A stretch of 13,779 nt of DNA from SIG710 sp045648605 (GCA_045648605.1 JAZROG010000070.1:1-13779), one strand, 5' to 3'; shown: positions 1-7,616, counted from the stretch's first letter. Numbers and translations: made by a program. Notes: generated from the sequence alone by a model not told the origin.

Positions 1-254
1 ACCGAGTCCCGTAGGGCGAGGATGAGCAAAAATCTTAGTTGCAACAGTGCAAGCAAAGCCATGCTTTGTGCGAAAATCTCTCCTTCTCCGCCACAGAGGG
101 GCTGTTGCAGTACACATTGTAGCAGTCCCTCTTAGCTTTTATTATAAAAGATTTTGTCTGAAACAAAAATATCTTTCAAATTCATTTAAAATCTGCTTTT
201 ATTTGATTTTTATCTTCATATTGAAATTTTTTCATTCATTTTTAGCCAAAGCTA
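1..254. other. Upstream non-coding region, no convincing gene
   Basis: No frame here looks like a protein: the one open frame of any length (47-277) has no ribosome site, gives a low-complexity basic/hydrophobic product and runs through the AT-rich promoter region. The first 145 bases contain strong RNA-like inverted repeats (described separately). Bases 133-254 are very AT-rich with runs of T and A and may act as upstream promoter (UP-like) DNA. A weak AT-rich hairpin (arms around 147-157 and 163-176, loop near 158-162, with a small bulge) lies inside it. I see no tRNA, rRNA or mobile-element end. Confidence 0.6.
38..145 (+). terminator. Long hairpin with T-rich tail and a competing upstream arm (terminator/attenuator-like RNA)
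   Basis: Bases 95-111 pair with 116-132 around the loop ACAC, giving a 17-bp stem: 13 Watson-Crick pairs and 4 G-U pairs (101/126, 105/122, 107/120, 110/117). A T-rich run (137-143) follows. The G-U pairs would be C/A mismatches on the other strand, so the folded molecule is most likely plus-strand RNA. Bases 40-47 (TGCAACAG) are perfectly complementary to 102-109 (CTGTTGCA) inside the 5' arm, and this alternative pairing would enclose a second small hairpin (54-59 with 63-68) and break the long stem. It could be the terminator of an upstream transcript, an attenuator, or a dispersed palindromic repeat. I do not recognise a known riboswitch class. Confidence 0.45.
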
Positions 255-283
255 TTGAAAAACGAGAAAGATTGTGATATAAT
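255..283 (+). promoter_or_regulatory. Sigma-A type promoter of the operon
   Basis: TTGAAA at 255-260 and TATAAT at 278-283 are separated by exactly 17 bases. The -10 is preceded by TGA (275-277), so it also carries an extended -10 TGn motif. The DNA upstream is AT-rich. Transcription would begin near 290, leaving an untranslated leader of about 60 bases before the first start codon at 349. No other promoter this good was seen inside the operon, although I did not search exhaustively. Confidence 0.8.
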
Positions 284-289
284 TAACAA
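272..289 (+). promoter_or_regulatory. Probable Rex (NADH/NAD+ redox repressor) operator over the -10
   Basis: TTGTGATATAATTAACAA matches the Firmicute Rex consensus (TTGTTAA, four spacer bases, TTAACAA) at 12 of 14 defined positions. The right half-site is perfect and the left half differs at two bases, which helps form the -10 hexamer. The operator fully contains the TATAAT box, so a bound repressor would block RNA polymerase. Rex proteins release DNA when NADH is high and commonly control fermentative dehydrogenases and hydrogenases, which fits the genes downstream. The match is seen directly; binding is inferred. Confidence 0.68.
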
Positions 290-348
290 TACTTGACAAG
301 GTAAACTTCACCAAATCAAAACAAAAATGAACAGTGAGGATTTATATC

Positions 349-591
349 ATGATAAAAATCACAGTTTGTATCGGAAGCTCCTGTCATATCAAGGGATCGC
401 GTCAGGTCATTAAGCAGCTTCAAAATTTGATCGACAAAAACAACCTATGTGATAAGGTCGAGCTCAGAAGCACATTCTGCATGGGAAATTGCCAAAAATG
501 CGTATGCGTAACGGTAAACGAATCCCTCCACTCCGTATCACCCGATACAGTAAGCGAATTTTTTGCAAATGAAATAATAGCAAAATTATAA
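349..591 (+). CDS. Thioredoxin-like [2Fe-2S] ferredoxin (NuoE/HydC-like small protein)
   Basis: An 80-residue protein with Cys7-x4-Cys12 and Cys44-x3-Cys48, the four-cysteine pattern of thioredoxin-fold [2Fe-2S] ferredoxins and of the NuoE/HndA/HydC type electron-transfer subunits; two extra cysteines (51, 53) follow. Only the ferredoxin core is present, without the helical N-terminal domain usual in NuoE. ATG 349 is chosen because GTGAGGA (334-340) is its ribosome site; an upstream in-frame GTG at 334 would sit on that site. It is the first gene of the operon, 39 bases before the group B hydrogenase, so a role as that enzyme's electron carrier or accessory subunit is likely but inferred. A stand-alone ferredoxin for other enzymes is the alternative. 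Confidence 0.85.
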   Translation: MIKITVCIGSSCHIKGSRQVIKQLQNLIDKNNLCDKVELRSTFCMGNCQKCVCVTVNESLHSVSPDTVSEFFANEIIAKL

Positions 592-630
592 AACAAGTGC
601 TTTTTACAAGATATTTTTTAAGGAGATAAA

Positions 631-2064
631 ATGCGTAAATTTGATACAAAGGTACAGCATTTAAAATATAAGGTTTTACGCGAGGTTGCAAGACTTGCCT
701 TTGAGGATAAGCTTCTCGAAAACCTTCTGGATATTCCTGAAAAGCTCGTTCCGGGCAAGGAACCGACGATGCGTTGCTGTGTTTACAAGGAAAGAGCAAT
801 TCTTGGCGAGAGGGTCAAGATCGCAATGGGCGGAGACCGAAGCAACTCCAATGTTATTGAGGTCATCGATATTGCCTGCGATGAATGTCCCGTTGGCGGA
901 TACGAGGTTACAAATGCTTGCCGCGGATGCCTTGCACACCGCTGCGAGGACGTTTGCAGATTCGGTGCGATTTCCTTTGACAAGGACCATGTTGCACATA
1001 TTGACAAATCAAAATGTAAGGAATGCGGTGCTTGTGCAAGGGTTTGCCCCTTCGCCGCCATCGTCAGCCGCAAGCGTCCGTGTCAGAATGCCTGCAAGGT
1101 GAATGCAATATCCATGAATGAGGATAAAGCGGCTACCATTGATAATTCCAAATGTATTCAGTGCGGTGCTTGCGTCTATCAGTGCCCCTTCGGAGCGATC
1201 TCCGATAAATCCTATATCGTTGACGCGATCAATATTCTGAAAAGCTCCCGCACGCCTTCACTTGAAACAAGCTATAAGGTCTATGCCCTCGTTGCCCCGT
1301 CTATTTCAAGTCAGTTTAATTATGCAAAGCCGGGTCAGGTCGTTACAGGTCTTAAAAAGCTTGGATTCCATGATGTTATCGAAGCGGCTCTTGGTGCTGA
1401 TATGGTAGCCTTGGCAGAAGCAAGGGAGCTTTCCGAAAAGGGACTTCTCACAAGCTCCTGCTGTCCCGCATTCGTTCAATATATAAAATCCGCTTTTCCG
1501 TCTCTTAAAGAGCATATTTCCCATAATCTCTCTCCTATGGCTATTCTTGCTAGGTACATAAAAGAAACAACTCCAGGTGCCAAGGTCATCTTTATCGGCC
1601 CCTGTACCGCAAAAAAGGCAGAGGCTCAGCTTGATGCGGTAAGCCCCTATGTAGATACTGTCCTTACATTTGAGGAGCTTCAAGCACTCTTTGACAGCCG
1701 AGAGCTTGACCTTGCTTCCCTTGAGGACGGTGTGCTTAATAACGCATCCTATTTCGGACGAATCTTCGCAAGAAGCGGCGGTCTTATAGATGCAACAGCA
1801 CAGGCTATGAAGGAGCAAAATATTGATTTTGAAATGAAGCCCGTTATTTGTGACGGAATCGAGGCTTGCCGCCTTGCACTGCTCAAAATGAATAAAGGTG
1901 TGCTCGAGGGAAACTTCATCGAGGGTATGGCTTGTATCGGCGGATGCATAAACGGCGCAGGATGCCTGACTCACGGTGAAAAAAACAAAGCAGAGGTCGA
2001 TAAATACGGCACAGAAGCCCTTGAAAAAAATATCACCGATGCAGTTGCAGTATTAAAATTTTAA
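631..2064 (+). CDS. hydA: [FeFe]-hydrogenase, group B (CpIII-like), catalytic subunit
   Basis: A 477-residue cytosolic iron-only hydrogenase that interconverts H2 with protons and electrons. Residues about 80-190 form an Fe-S region: Cys83/86, Cys97/100/105/109, then two CxxCxxCxxxC sets at 129-139 and 175-185, with Cys151/155 between. The H-cluster domain follows: motif P1 TSSCCPA (274-280, Cys277 as likely proton relay and Cys278 as ligand), P2 GPCTAKK (323-329, Cys325) and P3 GMACIGGC (432-439, Cys435 and Cys439). Gly-Pro-Cys in P2 instead of Met-Pro-Cys, and Ile instead of Pro in P3, fit group B rather than the classical group A enzymes. No NADH-binding partner (HydB/NuoF) is encoded nearby, so reduced ferredoxin is the likely electron donor. 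The start has AAGGAG at 620-625. The maturases HydE, HydF and HydG are not in the window. Confidence 0.92.
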   Translation: MRKFDTKVQHLKYKVLREVARLAFEDKLLENLLDIPEKLVPGKEPTMRCCVYKERAILGERVKIAMGGDRSNSNVIEVIDIACDECPVGGYEVTNACRGCLAHRCEDVCRFGAISFDKDHVAHIDKSKCKECGACARVCPFAAIVSRKRPCQNACKVNAISMNEDKAATIDNSKCIQCGACVYQCPFGAISDKSYIVDAINILKSSRTPSLETSYKVYALVAPSISSQFNYAKPGQVVTGLKKLGFHDVIEAALGADMVALAEARELSEKGLLTSSCCPAFVQYIKSAFPSLKEHISHNLSPMAILARYIKETTPGAKVIFIGPCTAKKAEAQLDAVSPYVDTVLTFEELQALFDSRELDLASLEDGVLNNASYFGRIFARSGGLIDATAQAMKEQNIDFEMKPVICDGIEACRLALLKMNKGVLEGNFIEGMACIGGCINGAGCLTHGEKNKAEVDKYGTEALEKNITDAVAVLKF

Positions 2065-2084
2065 ATAGAAAAAGAGGAAAGACA

Positions 2085-3026
2085 ATGAATAAGGTTACTA
2101 TAATCGGCTCGGGAAGCGTAGGTTCCACAATCGCATATACCCTCACAGTTATGGGAATCGTATCCGAGATCGTTATGATAGACATCAATACGGAAAAATC
2201 TCTTGGTGAGGCCCTTGACATAAGACAAGGTGTTCCCTTCTGCAATCCCGCCTCCATTTATGCAGGCTTTTATCCAAATGCAAAGGACTCTGACATCGTA
2301 ATTATTACCTGCGGTGTTGCAAGAAAGCCGGGGCAATCCCGTCTTGATCTTGCCCAAACAAACGTAAACATACTTAAAACCGTTTCAAAGGAGATCGTAA
2401 AGCACGCTCCCGATGCTACTTATATAATCGTAAGTAATCCTGTTGACATTCTTACATATGTATTTCACAAGGTTTCGGGGATTCCCGAGAACAGGATCAT
2501 CGGCTCCGGTACTATTCTTGATACAGCGCGTCTCCGTGCTCGCATTTCCGAATATTATGATGTTAATCAGAAGAATGTTCATGCATATGTGCTGGGTGAG
2601 CATGGGGATTCCTCTTTTATTCCGTGGTCGATCGCAAATATTTCCAATGTTCCCATCGACGATTATAGAAATGCTATTCTGAATTCAGCAAATTATCCCA
2701 AATTCAACCATGAAGAGGTTGAAAATTATGTCCGCAAATCGGGCGCAAGAGTAATTCAGCGCAAGGGAGCAACATACTATGCCGTTTCCATGTCTGTTTG
2801 CCACATTTGCAAATGTCTGCTCAGCGGCATTGATACAACAATGACAGTTTCCACCATGCTCCACGGCGAATACGGCATAGATGACGTGTGCCTGAGCCTT
2901 CTTAACGTGGTTGGTAACAAGGGCGCACACAGCAAGGTTCTTATTCCTCTGAGCGAAGGGGAGATAGATGCTCTTAAATATAGCGCAAAATGTCTGAAAG
3001 AAACAATAAAAAGTATTGAGATATAA
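2085..3026 (+). CDS. LDH/MDH-family NAD-dependent dehydrogenase, predicted malate dehydrogenase
   Basis: A 313-residue 2-hydroxyacid dehydrogenase of the lactate/malate dehydrogenase family. It has the Rossmann glycine motif GSGSVG (8-13), Asp33 for NAD, Asp146 and Arg149 (LDTAR), and the catalytic His173 in GEHGDS. Overall it resembles L-lactate dehydrogenases, including KGATYY (227-232). However, the substrate-specificity loop reads ARKPGQSR: the residue equivalent to LDH Gln102 is Arg80 (codon 2322-2324), which is the malate dehydrogenase choice, and Arg86 is the catalytic-loop Arg109. It is therefore predicted to reduce oxaloacetate to malate, although homology annotation would likely say lactate dehydrogenase. 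It sits 14 bases before fumarase, which uses malate. The start is preceded by GAGGAAAG. Activity on another 2-oxoacid cannot be excluded. Confidence 0.88.
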   Translation: MNKVTIIGSGSVGSTIAYTLTVMGIVSEIVMIDINTEKSLGEALDIRQGVPFCNPASIYAGFYPNAKDSDIVIITCGVARKPGQSRLDLAQTNVNILKTVSKEIVKHAPDATYIIVSNPVDILTYVFHKVSGIPENRIIGSGTILDTARLRARISEYYDVNQKNVHAYVLGEHGDSSFIPWSIANISNVPIDDYRNAILNSANYPKFNHEEVENYVRKSGARVIQRKGATYYAVSMSVCHICKCLLSGIDTTMTVSTMLHGEYGIDDVCLSLLNVVGNKGAHSKVLIPLSEGEIDALKYSAKCLKETIKSIEI

Positions 3027-3040
3027 GAAAGGAAATCACT

Positions 3041-4420
3041 ATGATGGAATACCGTATTGAACATGATTCTATGGGCGAAATGAAGGTGCCCGCAGACCGT
3101 CTTTGGGCGGCACAGACACAGAGAAGCCACGAAAATTTTGAGATAGGCGTTGGCATTGAAACAATGCCGAGAGAAATAATCCACGCATTCGGCGTACTAA
3201 AAAAGGCGGCTGCTATTACAAATAACAAGCTTCGTCCCGAAAAAATGACAGATGAAAAGCTCGGCGCCATCATGGCGGCTTGCGATGAGGTCATGGCAGG
3301 AAAGCTCAATGACCATTTTCCGCTTGTGGTTTGGCAGACCGGCTCGGGCACACAGTCAAATATGAACTCAAACGAGGTCATTGCAAACCGCGGAAATCAG
3401 ATTCTCGGCAAAGCACTGCTCCATCCCAATGATGACTCCAACATGAGTCAGTCATCAAACGATACCTTCCCCACAGCTATGCACATTGCGGCAGTTCTCT
3501 GCCTTGAGGATAAGCTTATTCCCGCAGTAGAGGAGCTTATTGCAACATTCAAGAGACTCGAAGAGGAGAATGAGGGAATCGTTAAGAGCGGAAGAACACA
3601 TCTTCAGGATGCCACCCCCATTAAGTTCAGTCAGGAGATAAGCGGCTGGAGATCAAGCCTCGAGATGGACGTTGAGCTTATCCGCCGTTCTGTTGAGCCG
3701 CTCCGCGAGCTTGCTCTCGGCGGTACTGCAGTAGGAACGGGACTCAATGCACCGAAGGGATTTGACACAGGCGTTGCGGAAGAGGTATCAAAGATTACAG
3801 GCAAGAAATTTATAACCGCTTCAAACAAATTCCATGCTCTGACCTCCAAGGACGAGCTTGTTTTCGCTCACGGAGCTATCAAGGCTCTTGCTTGCGATAT
3901 GATGAAGATAGCAAATGATATCCGTTGGCTCGCTTCAGGCCCCCGCGACGGTCTCGGAGAAATATTCATTCCCGAAAACGAGCCCGGCTCCTCCATTATG
4001 CCGGGTAAGGTAAACCCCACACAGTGCGAGGCTGTTACAATGGTAGCAGTTCAGGTTATGGGCAACGATGTTGCGGTGAGCATGGCGGCGTCTCAGGGTA
4101 ATTTTGAGCTTAACGTATTTATGCCCGTTTGCATTTACAATTTCCTGCAGTCTGCAAGACTTCTTGCAGAAGCGATCGTGTCCTTCAATAAGAACTGCGC
4201 TGTTGGAATCAAGGCAAATAAGGAAAAAATGCACCATAATCTGCATAATTCCCTTATGCTCGTTACCGCTCTCAATCCTTATATCGGCTATGAGAACGCG
4301 GCAAAGACAGTAAAAAAGGCATTTAAAGATAATATCTCTCTGAAGGAAGCTTGCGTCGCGCTTGGATTCCTTACAGCAGAAAAATTCGATGAGGTCTTCC
4401 ATCCCGAGCAGATGGTATAA
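3041..4420 (+). CDS. fumC: Class II fumarate hydratase
   Basis: A 459-residue fumarase of the oxygen-stable, metal-free class II, which interconverts malate and fumarate and acts as a cytosolic homotetramer. The family signature GSSIMPGKVNP is at 316-326 with the mobile-loop serines 317/318 and Lys323/Asn325. GSGTQSN (101-107), SSND (138-141) and GRTHLQD (184-190, with His187) supply the other active-site parts. Length and all blocks are normal for the family; GSGTQSNMN and the GRTHLQD context favour fumarase over aspartase or argininosuccinate lyase. The ribosome site AAAGGA (3028-3033) serves ATG 3041; the adjacent ATG 3044 is possible. It links the dehydrogenase before it to the fumarate reductase at the operon end. 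A class II enzyme is notable because many strict anaerobes use Fe-S class I fumarase instead. Confidence 0.96.
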   Translation: MMEYRIEHDSMGEMKVPADRLWAAQTQRSHENFEIGVGIETMPREIIHAFGVLKKAAAITNNKLRPEKMTDEKLGAIMAACDEVMAGKLNDHFPLVVWQTGSGTQSNMNSNEVIANRGNQILGKALLHPNDDSNMSQSSNDTFPTAMHIAAVLCLEDKLIPAVEELIATFKRLEEENEGIVKSGRTHLQDATPIKFSQEISGWRSSLEMDVELIRRSVEPLRELALGGTAVGTGLNAPKGFDTGVAEEVSKITGKKFITASNKFHALTSKDELVFAHGAIKALACDMMKIANDIRWLASGPRDGLGEIFIPENEPGSSIMPGKVNPTQCEAVTMVAVQVMGNDVAVSMAASQGNFELNVFMPVCIYNFLQSARLLAEAIVSFNKNCAVGIKANKEKMHHNLHNSLMLVTALNPYIGYENAAKTVKKAFKDNISLKEACVALGFLTAEKFDEVFHPEQMV

Positions 4421-4435
4421 TTCGGAGGCAATTAC

Positions 4436-5230
4436 ATGAATCTTAGTTATTTCCCGGGGTGTACCCTGAAAAATAAAGCCAAGGATCTTGACACATATGC
4501 ACACAGATCTGCCGAGGCTTTGGGCATTACCCTTGAAGAAATCGAAAATTGGCAATGCTGCGGAGGTGTTTTCACCACCTCCTGTGACGAGATCGCCACA
4601 AAGCTTTCCTCTGTTCGCTCGCTTAAAGCGGCAAAAGAGAAGAAACAGCCTCTCGTAACTGTTTGCTCGGCTTGTCATAATGTTATAAAGCAAACAAATC
4701 ACGCTATTAAGACAAACAAAGAGTTTTCGGACAAGGTAAATCTCTATATGGGCGCAGACGGTGGCTACCGAGGCGAAACAGAGGTATATCACTATCTCGA
4801 AATGCTTCGAGATCTCGTTGGCTTTGATGCGCTTGGTGAAAAGGTCGTAAACAGCCTTAAGGGTAAGAAGATCGCGTCATATTACGGCTGCCTTCTCCTT
4901 CGCCCGAACAAGGTAATGCGTATGGATGACCCGGAAAACCCCACCATTATGGAGGATTTTATCCGCGCTCTCGGCGCAGATGCGGTGATTTACGCAAGAA
5001 GAAATGAGTGCTGCGGCGGATATATCTCCGCAAAATGTGCAGACACAGCGAAGAAGAACAGCAGTGCCATTATAGAGAATGCAAAGGCGGCGGGCGCAGA
5101 GATGATAATAACCGCTTGCCCGCTCTGTAAATATAATCTCCAAAAGAGCGGTGCGGACATTCCCGTTGTCTATTTCACAGAGCTTCTGGCAGAGGCACTC
5201 GGCATAAAGGAGGATACAAATGGAAAATAA
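4436..5230 (+). CDS. hdrB: HdrB-like subunit with two CCG (non-cubane [4Fe-4S]) motifs
   Basis: A 264-residue protein similar to heterodisulfide reductase subunit B. Two CCG motifs are complete: Cys9, Cys41-Cys42, Cys77-x2-Cys80, and Cys152, Cys192-Cys193, Cys228-x2-Cys231. In structurally known HdrB each such set binds a non-cubane [4Fe-4S] cluster, and the pair cleaves the CoM-S-S-CoB disulfide. Related CCG domains occur in thiol:fumarate reductase TfrB and in SdhE/MfrE, where they connect to fumarate reductase. This organism type is unlikely to use CoM/CoB, and no DsrC-like disulfide partner is encoded here, so the natural partner may be the FrdAB pair downstream (inference). The stop overlaps the start of hdrC by 11 bases, implying translational coupling. 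Confidence 0.93.
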   Translation: MNLSYFPGCTLKNKAKDLDTYAHRSAEALGITLEEIENWQCCGGVFTTSCDEIATKLSSVRSLKAAKEKKQPLVTVCSACHNVIKQTNHAIKTNKEFSDKVNLYMGADGGYRGETEVYHYLEMLRDLVGFDALGEKVVNSLKGKKIASYYGCLLLRPNKVMRMDDPENPTIMEDFIRALGADAVIYARRNECCGGYISAKCADTAKKNSSAIIENAKAAGAEMIITACPLCKYNLQKSGADIPVVYFTELLAEALGIKEDTNGK

Positions 5231-5606
5231 GTATCTTCGTGATGAGATAAAAAGAATGAGCGGAGCCGATACAAGCAAATGTATGAAATGCGGAAAATGC
5301 TCTGCAAGCTGCCCGGCATACGATGAGATGGAATATCATCCCCATCAATTTGTAAGCATGGTAGAGCTTGGGGATATCGAGCCTCTTCTCGAATCCGACT
5401 CTCTATATAAGTGCCTTTCCTGCTTTGCTTGCATCGACAGATGCCCAAGAGGAGTTGAGCCGGCAAAGGTCGTTGAGGCAGTACGTCTTATAGCCACAAG
5501 AAAGCAGGGGCAAAATCATATGACTGCAAATGATATCCCCGAAATTATCGAAGAGGATACCCCCCAGCAGCTTCTGGTAAGTGCTTTCAGAAAATATACA
5601 AAGTAA
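5220..5606 (+). CDS. hdrC: HdrC-like iron-sulfur subunit
   Basis: A 128-residue soluble two-cluster ferredoxin of the heterodisulfide reductase C type. Cys21-x2-Cys24-x2-Cys27-x3-Cys31 and Cys65-x2-Cys68-x2-Cys71-x3-Cys75 bind two [4Fe-4S] clusters; each set ends in Cys-Pro, and the spacing of about 33 residues between sets is typical of HdrC. It passes electrons from HdrA to HdrB. No membrane segment is present, so it is the cytosolic kind rather than HdrE-linked. The start at 5220 lies inside the end of hdrB and has the ribosome site AAGGAGG at 5207-5213. The C-terminal 30 residues are polar and carry no recognised motif. Confidence 0.93.
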   Translation: MENKYLRDEIKRMSGADTSKCMKCGKCSASCPAYDEMEYHPHQFVSMVELGDIEPLLESDSLYKCLSCFACIDRCPRGVEPAKVVEAVRLIATRKQGQNHMTANDIPEIIEEDTPQQLLVSAFRKYTK

Positions 5607-5621
5607 AGGAGGAAAGGACAG

Positions 5622-7616
5622 ATGCAAAGAATTGGTGTTTTCGTATGTTGGTGCGGAAGCAATATCGCAGGAACTGTTGATGTCAAGGCAGTATCCGAGG
5701 CACTGAAAAAAGAACCCGGTGTTGTCTTTTCCGTAAATTATCAATATATGTGCTCTCAGGCAGGTCAGGATATGATCAAAGAGGCCGTCGCGGAGCATAA
5801 TCTCACAGGAATCGTAGTTTGCTCCTGCTCGCCGAGAATGCATGAAGCAACATTCCGCAAAACTGCGGCAGCAGCGGGACTTAACCCATATATGGTTGAG
5901 ATCGCAAATATCCGTGAGCAGTGCTCATGGGTACATAAGGATATCATGACGGGAACAGAAAAAGCTATCATTCTCGGTAAGGCGGCTGTTGCAAAGGTAA
6001 ATCTCAATGCGCCCCTCACCCCCGGTGAATCCCCCGTTACAAAGCGAGCGCTTGTTATAGGCGGCGGCATTGCGGGTATTCAGACTGCCCTTGATATTGC
6101 AGATGCCGGATTCCCCGTTGATATTGTTGAAAAACAGCCTACCATCGGCGGAAAAATGGCGCAGCTTGATAAGACCTTCCCTACCCTTGACTGTGCAGCA
6201 TGTATTCTTACTCCAAAAATGGTCGATGCCTTCCAAAATGAAAATATACGCATCTTTTCTTACAGTGAGGTTGCAGATGTCAGCGGATTTGTGGGAAATT
6301 TCGAGGTCAAGATCAAAAAGAAGGCAAGATACGTTAAGGAGGACATTTGCACAGGCTGCGGTGCGTGCATTGAAAAATGTCCGATGAAGAAGGTTCCCAA
6401 TGAATTCAATCTGGGAATGGATAACCGTTCTGCCATCTATATTCCCTTTGCGCAGGCAGTTCCGAAGGTGGCAACCATAGACCCCAATGCCTGCAATATG
6501 CTGAAAAACGGCAGGTGCGGTCTTTGCGCAAAGGTCTGTGCCGCGGGTGCTATCGATTATACTCAAAAGGATGAGATGATCGAGGAAAAATACGGTGCTA
6601 TCGTTGTTGCTACGGGTTTTAACCCTATAAGCATGGAAAAATTTGATGAATTTGCTTACAATCAGTCAAAGGACGTTATCACATCCCTTGAATTTGAGCG
6701 TCTTACAAATGCCGCAGGTCCTTCTGCAGGAAAGCTTCTGCGCCCCTCCGACGGTAAGCATCCCCATACTATCGTTTTCGTTCAGTGCGTTGGCTCAAGA
6801 TGCGAAAATTGCGCAGAAAAGGGCAAGGAATATTGCTCAAAGATCTGCTGTATGTACACAGCCAAGCACGCAATGCTCACACGAGATAAATATCCCGACA
6901 CCGAGGTCTATGTTTTCTATATCGATGTAAGAACACCCGGTAAAAACTTTGATGAATTCTATCGACGCGCAGTTGAGGAATACGGAGTTAAATATATTAA
7001 GGGAATGGTTGGCAAGATCGTACCCGAGGGAGATAAGCTGAAGGTTCAGGCATCCGATCTTATCCTGAATAAGCAGCTTCATATCGACGCAGACCTTGTG
7101 GTTCTTGCTGCGGCTATTGAGCCGGATAGATCTGCCCGTCCTCTTGCAACTATGCTTACAGCAAGCATGGATACAAACGATTTCTTCACCGAGGCACATC
7201 CCAAGCTTCGTCCCGTCGAGAGCCCCACTGCGGGTGTATTCCTTTCGGGCGCTTGTCAGGGACCAAAAGATATCCCCGAAACCGTTTCACAGGCAGGTGC
7301 AGCGGCATCCAAGGTCATCGGACTTCTCGCAAAGGACAAGCTCATGGGCAACCCCTGCATTGCAAGCCCAAGCGAGCTTATGTGTAACGGCTGCTCAGCT
7401 TGTGCAAACGTATGTCCCTATGGCGCTATCACATACGAGAATAAGGAATTCCGTATGCCCGACAGAACAACTAAAATAAGAAGAATTGCAATAGTAAATC
7501 CCGCAGTTTGTCAGGGATGCGGTGCTTGTACCGTTGCTTGCCCTTCGGGGGCAATGGACCTTCGTGGCTTTGCAAATTCTCAGATCATGGCGGAGGTTGA
7601 CGCAATATGCAAGTAA
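5622..7616 (+). CDS. hdrA: HdrA-like electron-bifurcating FAD/iron-sulfur subunit
   Basis: A 664-residue flavoprotein matching heterodisulfide reductase subunit A, the site of flavin-based electron bifurcation. In order: an N-terminal domain with Cys9, Cys11, Cys44, Cys67, Cys69 and Cys101; the FAD Rossmann motif VIGGGIAG (145-152); DCAAC (190-194); an inserted ferredoxin domain (Cys243/246/249/253 and Cys291/299/302/306); the HdrA-specific Cys cluster region (VQCVGSRC 387-394 and YCSKICC 404-410); and a C-terminal two-[4Fe-4S] ferredoxin (Cys588/591/594/598 and Cys630/633/636/640). The C-terminal clusters are the expected route to free ferredoxin. Length is normal for the family and no selenocysteine is used. 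The end overlaps mvhD by 10 bases. GGAGG before ATG 5622 supports the start. Confidence 0.96.
   Translation: MQRIGVFVCWCGSNIAGTVDVKAVSEALKKEPGVVFSVNYQYMCSQAGQDMIKEAVAEHNLTGIVVCSCSPRMHEATFRKTAAAAGLNPYMVEIANIREQCSWVHKDIMTGTEKAIILGKAAVAKVNLNAPLTPGESPVTKRALVIGGGIAGIQTALDIADAGFPVDIVEKQPTIGGKMAQLDKTFPTLDCAACILTPKMVDAFQNENIRIFSYSEVADVSGFVGNFEVKIKKKARYVKEDICTGCGACIEKCPMKKVPNEFNLGMDNRSAIYIPFAQAVPKVATIDPNACNMLKNGRCGLCAKVCAAGAIDYTQKDEMIEEKYGAIVVATGFNPISMEKFDEFAYNQSKDVITSLEFERLTNAAGPSAGKLLRPSDGKHPHTIVFVQCVGSRCENCAEKGKEYCSKICCMYTAKHAMLTRDKYPDTEVYVFYIDVRTPGKNFDEFYRRAVEEYGVKYIKGMVGKIVPEGDKLKVQASDLILNKQLHIDADLVVLAAAIEPDRSARPLATMLTASMDTNDFFTEAHPKLRPVESPTAGVFLSGACQGPKDIPETVSQAGAAASKVIGLLAKDKLMGNPCIASPSELMCNGCSACANVCPYGAITYENKEFRMPDRTTKIRRIAIVNPAVCQGCGACTVACPSGAMDLRGFANSQIMAEVDAICK

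Noticed and set aside
47..277. A 76-codon open frame before the promoter
   Set aside because: It has no ribosome site, begins inside a predicted RNA hairpin region, ends within the promoter -10, and gives a Phe/Leu/Lys-rich product typical of AT-rich non-coding DNA.
293..321. TTGACA at 293-298 as a second -35 box
   Set aside because: At the proper spacing the -10 position holds only TCAAAA (316-321), a poor match. The TTGAAA/TATAAT pair just upstream is far better.
2085..3026. Plain lactate dehydrogenase
   Set aside because: The overall resemblance is real, but Arg replaces the LDH Gln in the specificity loop and the neighbour is fumarase, so malate/oxaloacetate is the better substrate prediction.
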